Part shown: in pieces, positions 58,836 through 64,000 of the stretch | How the letters are laid out: the number at the start of each line of letters is the position of its first letter | How positions within the stretch are numbered: the first letter of the stretch is position 1 | Assembly (NCBI RefSeq): GCF_002953255.1 | Contig: NZ_CP026498.1 | Span: 8,480,904-8,544,903 of the forward strand | DNA: 64,000 bases | Source of the DNA: Streptomyces sp. CB01881 | GTDB lineage: Bacteria; Actinomycetota; Actinomycetes; Streptomycetales; Streptomycetaceae | Reading direction: 5' to 3' | Translations under genes and position numbers: made by a program | Notes under the pieces: generated by a model | What the model was told of the DNA's origin: nothing | Databases searched by the model: none | Seen by the model: only the letters and a program-made list of their open reading frames with translations

Positions 58836-59633
58836 TCACCCCGTCGAGGGATCCCGCTCCCGCAGCTCGGGCGGCGGCGTACGGTCCGGGTCCACCGGCT
58901 GCTCCCGGACCAGGCTGCCCCAGACGGCCATCCGGTACAGCGACGTGTAGACCGGGGTGCAGGTCGTCAGGGTGATGTAGCGGCCCGGCCCGGTGTACGG
59001 GGAGCCGGCGGGCACCGGGGCGATGACACCGGTGTCGTACCTGGAGGTCTGGGGCAGCGCCGCGTCGACGCGGTAGACGTACCAGCGGTCGCGGGTCTCC
59101 ACGACCAGCGGGTCGCCCGGCTTCAGCTTGTCCAGGTCGTGGAACTTCGCGCCGTGGCCGTCGCGGTGGGCGGCGAGGGCGAAGTTCCCCTGCGGCTCCC
59201 AGGGCATGGCCGAGCCGTACGGCCGCGTGTAGGCCCCGGCGACCCCCTCCGCGAGGGTGTCCTCGTCGGTGCCGGTCCTGATCAGTACCTGGTAGCCGGC
59301 GCCCATCGCGGGCACGTGCAGGAAGCCGATCCCGCCGTCTGCCTCGTACGGGGGCGGGGCGGGGGCGTCCGTGCTGCCGGCCGGCGGCGCGGGGGTGCCC
59401 GGGGCGCCGGCCGGCGGGGTCGCCTGGGCCTCCGCCGACCAGCGCCGACGCAGGTCGTCGGCGGCCACGTCCGCGTGCCGCGAGGCCGTGAGGTCCGTCC
59501 ACCACAGCGAGTAGACGACCAGCAGGGCGAGCAGCACGCCGGTGGTGAACAGCAGGTCGCCGATCACGCCGGCCGCGGCCCGGAGGGGGCGTCGGCGAGG
59601 GGCGGGCGCCTCGGCCGGTCGCTCGGTCGCCAT
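58836..59633 (-). CDS. Class E sortase
   Basis: A 265-residue transpeptidase. The N-terminal membrane helix (GVIGDLLFTTGVLLALLVVYSLWW) anchors it. The catalytic triad is visible: His156 in ALAAHRDGHG, Cys225 in ITLTTCTPVY and Arg234 in LYRMAV. The Pro-rich spacer (residues 70-97) precedes the beta-barrel. Class E sortases prefer LAxTG; the convergent gene encodes an LAETG protein, so substrate and enzyme are probably paired. ATG at 59633 with GAAGGA 7 nt upstream is preferred over the GTG at 59699. Confidence 0.93.
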   Translation of the reverse strand: MATERPAEAPAPRRRPLRAAAGVIGDLLFTTGVLLALLVVYSLWWTDLTASRHADVAADDLRRRWSAEAQATPPAGAPGTPAPPAGSTDAPAPPPYEADGGIGFLHVPAMGAGYQVLIRTGTDEDTLAEGVAGAYTRPYGSAMPWEPQGNFALAAHRDGHGAKFHDLDKLKPGDPLVVETRDRWYVYRVDAALPQTSRYDTGVIAPVPAGSPYTGPGRYITLTTCTPVYTSLYRMAVWGSLVREQPVDPDRTPPPELRERDPSTG

Positions 59634-59986
59634 GGCTCGTCCTTCGATCGGGAGCGGGGGGGGGAGGTCGCCGGGCCGGTCCGAAGCGGTGTCCGTCACC
59701 GCCGGCCGGCGCGCCAGTGGCGTACCGGCCGGCGGGCGGGAGCACCTGACCGCGGGCAGGGACCGGAGCGGGGCGGCACCGGGGGTCGCCCGCGTCGAGG
59801 GCGTCCGGGCCGGTCACAGGCGTACTTCACCGCGTCCTCGAACGGCCGGGCAAGCCGACACGCCACGTCGTCGGCCGGGGCCCCTTCGGCCGGGCAGGCC
59901 GGCGGCCGGGCGGGGCCGGTCCGTGGTCAAGCCCGGCGCGGCACCGTGGGGGCGCGTAACCTGCTGAGCGGACGGATGGAGGGGCC
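59634..59986. other. 353-bp intergenic region before glnE
   Basis: Lies between the divergent sortase gene and glnE. It should hold both promoters. I see GC-rich dyads and GTAACCTGCT near 59956 (possible -10 TAACCT at 59957-59962 for glnE). No convincing small gene. Confidence 0.4.
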
Positions 59987-62900
59987 ATGGCGGTGGAGGA
60001 ACAGCGGGCCGGGAGCCGGGTGAGCCGGCCGGAGATCCGGCTGGTCCGGCGCGGGTTCACCGATCCGGCGCAGGCCGTCCGGCTGCTGGCCGGGCCGGGC
60101 CTGGAGGGACTGGCCGACGACCCGGTGCTGCTGGACGCCCTGGGGGCCACCGCCGACCCCGACCTCGCCCTGCTCGGCCTGGGCCGCCTGCTGGAGGCCG
60201 CCGACGAGCCGGACCGGCACACCCTGCGCGACACCCTGACCACCTCGAAGCCGCTGCGCGACCGGCTGCTCGGCGTGCTCGGCGCGTCCACCGCGCTCGC
60301 CGACCACCTGGCCCGGCACCCGCACGACTGGCACGCCCTGGTCACCTTCGAGCTGCGCGACATGCACCCCGGCCCGGACGACTTCCTGCGCGCGCTCCAC
60401 CAGGGCGTGTGGGAGAGCGGGGCCGGCAACCGGGCGGACGCGCTGCGCGTCGCCTACCGCCGCTGCCTGCTCGCCATCGCCGCCCGCGACCTCACCGGCA
60501 CCACCGACCTCGCGCAGACCGCCGCCGAACTCGCCGACCTGGCCGGCGCGACCCTGCAGACCGCCCTGGACATCGCCGCGGAACAGGACGAGGCGGCCGC
60601 CCGGGCCTGCCGCCTCGCCGTCATCGGCATGGGCAAGTGCGGCGGGCGCGAGCTGAACTACGTCTCCGACGTGGACGTGATCTTCGTCGCCGAGCCGCAG
60701 GAGGGCGTCGACGAGCACGAGGCCCTCAAGGCCGCCACCCGGCTCGCCGCCGCGCTCACCCGGCTCTGCGCCGACACCACCGGCGAGGGCACCATCTGGC
60801 CGGTGGACGCCAACCTGCGCCCGGAGGGCCGCAACGGCCCGCTGGTCCGCACCCTGGCCAGCCACCAGGCGTACTACCAGCGGTGGGCCAAGACCTGGGA
60901 GTTCCAGGCCCTGCTCAAGGCCCGCCCGGTGGCCGGGGACGCCGAGCTGGGCGCCGCCTACCTGGCCGCGCTGGAGCCGATGGTCTGGCAGGCCGCGGCC
61001 CGGGAGAACTTCGTCGCCGACGTCCAGCAGATGCGCCGCCGGGTGGTCGACTCCATCCCGCCCACCGAACTGGACCGCCAGCTCAAGCTCGGCCCGGGCG
61101 GGCTGCGCGACGTCGAGTTCTCCGTCCAGCTGCTCCAGCTCGTGCACGGCCGCACCGACCCGGCGCTGCGCAGCGGCAACACCCTGGAGGCGCTCGCCGC
61201 GCTCTCCCGGGGCGGCTACGTCGGCAGGGCCGACGCCGCCTCGCTCGACGCGGCCTACCGCTTCCTGCGCTCGTTGGAGCACCGCATCCAGCTCCACCGG
61301 CTGCGCCGCACCCACCTGATGCCCACGCGCGCGGAGGACCTGCGCCGGCTGGCCCGTTCGCTCGCCCCGCTGATCAACGACGACACCCGGGCCGACCCGG
61401 TCGCCGCCCTGCAGCGTGAGTGGAAGCGGCACGCCGTGGAGGTCCGCCGGCTGCACGAGAAGCTGTTCTACCGGCCGCTGCTGGACGCCGTCGCCGAACT
61501 GCCGCCCGGTGCGGCCGGCCTCACCGCGGACGCCGCCCGCGCCCGGCTGGAGGCGCTCGGCTACGCCGACCCGGCCGCCGCGCTGCGCCACCTCACCGCG
61601 CTGGCCTCCGGCGTCAGCCGCAAGGCGGCCATCCAGCGCACCCTGCTCCCGGTGCTGCTCGGCTGGTTCGCCGACTCCGCGGACCCGGACGCCGGGCTGC
61701 TCAACTTCCGGCAGGTCTCCGACGCGCTCGGCCGCACCCCCTGGTACCTGCGGTTGCTGCGCGACGAGAGCGCCGCGGCCGAGCAGCTCGCCCGCGTGCT
61801 CTCGGCCGGGCGGCTCGCCCCCGACCTGCTGCTGCGGGCCCCCGAGGCGGTGGCCATGCTGGGCGACCCGCACGGCATGGTGCCGCGCGGCCGGGCCGCG
61901 CTGGAGCAGGAGATACTGGCCGCCGTCGGCCGGGCCGACAGCGCCGGGGCGGCGGTCGCCGCCGCCCGCTCGGTGCGCCGCCGCGAGCTGTTCCGCACCG
62001 CCGCCGCCGACGTGCTCGGCCGGTTCGGCGACGACCCCGCCGAGGCGCTGGACACCGCCGGGGAGGCGCTCACCGCCCTGAACGCCGCCACCCTGCAGGG
62101 CGCGCTGCGGGCCTGCATCGCCGGCTGGGAGGCCCGCAACGGCGGTCTGCCGACCCGGATCGCGGTGATCGCGATGGGCCGGTTCGGCGGGCACGAGCTC
62201 GGATACGGCTCCGACGCGGACGTGCTCTTCGTCCACGAGCCGCTGCTCGGTTCGCTGGAGCACGACGCGGCGAAGGCCGCCCAGGCGGTCTGTCACGAGC
62301 TGCGCTCGCTGCTGGCCGCGCCGTCCACCGAGCCGCCGCTGGAGGTCGACGCGGACCTGCGCCCGGAGGGCCGGAACGGGCCGCTGGTGCGCACCCTGGC
62401 CTCGTACACGGCGTACTACCGGCGCTGGTCGCACGCGTGGGAGAGCCAGGCGCTGCTGCGCGCCGAGCCGGTGGCCGGGGACGCCGACCTGGGCGCGCGG
62501 TTCCGGCAGCTGATCGACCCGCTGCGCTACCCGGGCACCGGGGTGCCGGAGCGGGACGTGGTGGAGATCCGGCGGATCAAGGCCCGGATCGAGGCCGAGC
62601 GGCTGCCGCGCGGGGCCGATCCGACCACCCACACCAAGATCGGCCGGGGCGGGCTGGCGGACGTCGAGTGGACCGTCCAGCTGCTCCAGCTCCAGCACGG
62701 GCACGAGCTGCCGGGCCTGCGGACGACCCGGACCAGGGCGGCGCTGGCCGCGGCCGTCGAGGGCGGGCTGGTCGGGGCGGAGGACGCGGCGGTGCTGGAC
62801 GCCGCCTGGGTGCTGGCCTCGCGGGTGCGCTCCGCGGTGATGCTGGTGCGCGGGAGGCCGGGGGACAGCTTCCCCGGGGACGCCCGGGAGCTGGCCGGGG

Positions 62901-63010
62901 TGGCGCGCTACCTCGGCTACGGCGCCGGGCACAGCGGCGAGCTGGTGGACGACTACCGGCGCACCACCCGGCGGGCCCGGGCGGTGGTGGAGCGGCTGTT
63001 CTACGGGTGA
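59987..63010 (+). CDS. glnE: Bifunctional glutamine synthetase adenylyltransferase/deadenylylase
   Basis: A 1007-residue GlnE with duplicated nucleotidyltransferase halves. The N-terminal half has IGMGKCGGRELNYVSDVDVIFV (adenylyl-removing); the C-terminal half has IAMGRFGGHELGYGSDADVLFV (adenylylating). Each is followed by a DxxLRPEGRNGPLVRTLAS segment (DANLRPEGRNG; DADLRPEGRNG). The enzyme adds or removes AMP on glutamine synthetase I to match nitrogen supply. ATG at 59987 with GGAGGGG upstream. Family-typical length. Confidence 0.97.
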   Translation: MAVEEQRAGSRVSRPEIRLVRRGFTDPAQAVRLLAGPGLEGLADDPVLLDALGATADPDLALLGLGRLLEAADEPDRHTLRDTLTTSKPLRDRLLGVLGASTALADHLARHPHDWHALVTFELRDMHPGPDDFLRALHQGVWESGAGNRADALRVAYRRCLLAIAARDLTGTTDLAQTAAELADLAGATLQTALDIAAEQDEAAARACRLAVIGMGKCGGRELNYVSDVDVIFVAEPQEGVDEHEALKAATRLAAALTRLCADTTGEGTIWPVDANLRPEGRNGPLVRTLASHQAYYQRWAKTWEFQALLKARPVAGDAELGAAYLAALEPMVWQAAARENFVADVQQMRRRVVDSIPPTELDRQLKLGPGGLRDVEFSVQLLQLVHGRTDPALRSGNTLEALAALSRGGYVGRADAASLDAAYRFLRSLEHRIQLHRLRRTHLMPTRAEDLRRLARSLAPLINDDTRADPVAALQREWKRHAVEVRRLHEKLFYRPLLDAVAELPPGAAGLTADAARARLEALGYADPAAALRHLTALASGVSRKAAIQRTLLPVLLGWFADSADPDAGLLNFRQVSDALGRTPWYLRLLRDESAAAEQLARVLSAGRLAPDLLLRAPEAVAMLGDPHGMVPRGRAALEQEILAAVGRADSAGAAVAAARSVRRRELFRTAAADVLGRFGDDPAEALDTAGEALTALNAATLQGALRACIAGWEARNGGLPTRIAVIAMGRFGGHELGYGSDADVLFVHEPLLGSLEHDAAKAAQAVCHELRSLLAAPSTEPPLEVDADLRPEGRNGPLVRTLASYTAYYRRWSHAWESQALLRAEPVAGDADLGARFRQLIDPLRYPGTGVPERDVVEIRRIKARIEAERLPRGADPTTHTKIGRGGLADVEWTVQLLQLQHGHELPGLRTTRTRAALAAAVEGGLVGAEDAAVLDAAWVLASRVRSAVMLVRGRPGDSFPGDARELAGVARYLGYGAGHSGELVDDYRRTTRRARAVVERLFYG

Positions 63011-63068
63011 GGCGGGCCTGCGGGTAGGGCGAGCTACGGGTGGGGCGAGCCCGCGGGAGGCACGCGAA

Positions 63069-63090
63069 AGGGGCCCCGGCCGGGGCCCCT
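63069..63090. terminator. glnE/PAP2 bidirectional terminator
   Basis: A perfect 22-bp palindrome (63069-63090) lies between the convergent glnE and PAP2 genes, with T-rich TCTCTC after it on the plus strand and AAAG before. Confidence 0.85.
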
Positions 63091-63105
63091 CTCTCGTTCA
63101 CGCGC

Positions 63106-63987
63106 TCAGCGGCGGGCGGTGCTCACCGCCGGTTCGCTCCACTGCTCGGGGACGGTGACCGGCTCCTCCGCCGCCTCCCGGGCGGGCACCCGGGGCAGCC
63201 TGTAGACCCAGTCGTGGTAGAGCCAGCGGGCGGTGAGGAAGCCCACCAGGAGGCAGAGCTCGCCGCCGACGGCGTCCATCCAGAAGTGGTTGGCGGTGGA
63301 GACGATCACGATCAGGGTGGCCGCCGGGTAGAGCAGGCCGAGCACCCGGACCCAGGTGCGGCGGGCCAGGAAGAAGAGGGTCAGACCGCACCACATCGAC
63401 CAGCCGATGTGCATCGAGGGCATCGCCGCGAACTGGTTGGAGACGTGCGTGGCCGGTCCGGAGGCCATCGAGCCCCAGGTGCCGTGCGTCTTCACGGTGT
63501 CGATGAAGCCGCCGTCGGTCATCAGCCGGGGCGGTGCCAGCGGGAAGGAGTAGAAGCCGACCAGTGCGATGGCGGTGGTGACGAAGAGCACCGTGCGCAC
63601 CGCGACGTAGCGGCCCGGGTGCCGGCGGTAGAGCCAGACCAGCACGCCGATGGTCACGATGAAGTGCAGCGTCGCGTAGTAGTAGTTCATCCCGGTGATG
63701 AGCCACCCGATGCCGTCGATCCCGTGGTTGATCGAGCGCTCGACGGCGATCCCGAGGGACTTCTCGAGGTCCCAGATCCACGACGCGTGCTTCTGGGCTA
63801 TCGACTCCTGTTCGGGCACGGCGTTGCGCACGAGGGAGTACAGCCAGTAGCTGATCCCGATGAGGGCCAGCTCGAACCAGATCCGCGGCCGGGCCGGGGA
63901 GCGGCGCTGGTCACGGATGCGGCTGCGGAGCGCCGCCGAGCGCGACTGGGCCGCACGGGTGGCTCCCTCGGGCATCCGGCCGGGCAC
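63106..63987 (-). CDS. PAP2-family membrane phosphatase/phosphotransferase
   Basis: A 293-residue polytopic protein with five or six helices. It carries the PAP2 signature parts AAMPSMHIGWSMWCGLTL (SMH) and IVIVSTANHFWMDAVGG (NHFxxD). Together these suggest the inositolphosphotransferase/Aur1-like branch of PAP2 membrane enzymes, which act on lipid phosphates. The start ATG at 63987 lies 13 nt from the window edge, so an upstream start cannot be excluded. Confidence 0.88.
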   Translation of the reverse strand: MPGRMPEGATRAAQSRSAALRSRIRDQRRSPARPRIWFELALIGISYWLYSLVRNAVPEQESIAQKHASWIWDLEKSLGIAVERSINHGIDGIGWLITGMNYYYATLHFIVTIGVLVWLYRRHPGRYVAVRTVLFVTTAIALVGFYSFPLAPPRLMTDGGFIDTVKTHGTWGSMASGPATHVSNQFAAMPSMHIGWSMWCGLTLFFLARRTWVRVLGLLYPAATLIVIVSTANHFWMDAVGGELCLLVGFLTARWLYHDWVYRLPRVPAREAAEEPVTVPEQWSEPAVSTARR

Positions 63988-64000
63988 GGCGGGGGCCGCT

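Noticed and set aside
1..64000. tRNA genes, insertion sequences, prophage or attachment sites
   Set aside because: I found no tRNA-like cloverleaf, transposase, integrase or terminal repeats by reading; a tRNAscan-SE and ISfinder run would settle it.

Overview
The window is high-GC actinomycete chromosome, Streptomyces/Kitasatospora-like. The evidence is codon use with strong GC3 bias, GTG and TTG starts, ATGA/GTGA start-stop overlaps, and the linked core genes rnpB, map, panB, nadE, a GlnA2-type synthetase and glnE, an order I associate with the S. coelicolor core. There is no sign of phage, insertion sequences, CRISPR or tRNA genes.

Layout: (1) 0.03-2.6 kb: a cobalamin riboswitch on the minus strand drives two translationally coupled exported proteins, a terpene-cyclase-like alpha/alpha-barrel protein and an SCO2322-type membrane-anchored protein. 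Beyond them, at the left edge, lies an array of palindromic GACCGGTC sites. (2) 2.8-14.7 kb: a KstR-like TetR regulator; a plus-strand glycosyltransferase / methyltransferase / prenyltransferase-fold trio; then cell-envelope proteins (DUF5336-like, amidase, Pro-rich membrane protein), an O-methyltransferase-like protein, an M48 peptidase and a zinc alcohol dehydrogenase. (3) 14.7-24.6 kb, minus strand: a compact lanthipeptide cluster. It encodes a three-domain lyase-kinase-cyclase synthetase whose cyclase keeps the zinc ligands (class IV, LanL), a prolyl-oligopeptidase-type protease, a 47-residue precursor and two coupled half ABC exporters. The predicted core contains CQYTCLILTCLIFTIS, with each Cys preceding a Thr, unlike the usual Ser/Thr-before-Cys order. 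This is the best candidate for a previously undescribed system. (4) 24.9-38.9 kb: conserved chromosomal genes (Nif3-like, zinc-ribbon coiled coil, RNase H/phosphatase fusion, yaaA, a Doc-type toxin-antitoxin pair, RNB exonuclease, MFS exporter, RNase P RNA, PadR regulator, prim-pol protein, map, GNAT protein). (5) 38.9-49.7 kb: MFS, F420-dependent reductase, site-2 protease, a large AfsR-type regulator, and a DrrAB-like exporter preceded by 11-bp-spaced direct heptamers that look like SARP boxes; then panB. (6) 49.8-64 kb: an MFS pump with a probable operator set and a TetR gene, an exo/endonuclease-phosphatase family protein, nadE, glnA2, an LAETG surface protein convergent with a class E sortase, glnE, and a PAP2 membrane protein.

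Functional links: precursor, synthetase, protease and exporters form one self-contained RiPP pathway. The surface protein and sortase E form a substrate-enzyme pair. The AfsR-like regulator and the direct-repeat array suggest local control of the ABC exporter. The riboswitch ties the left-edge proteins to cobalamin or cobalt acquisition. All functions are read from sequence motifs and family knowledge; no search was run.
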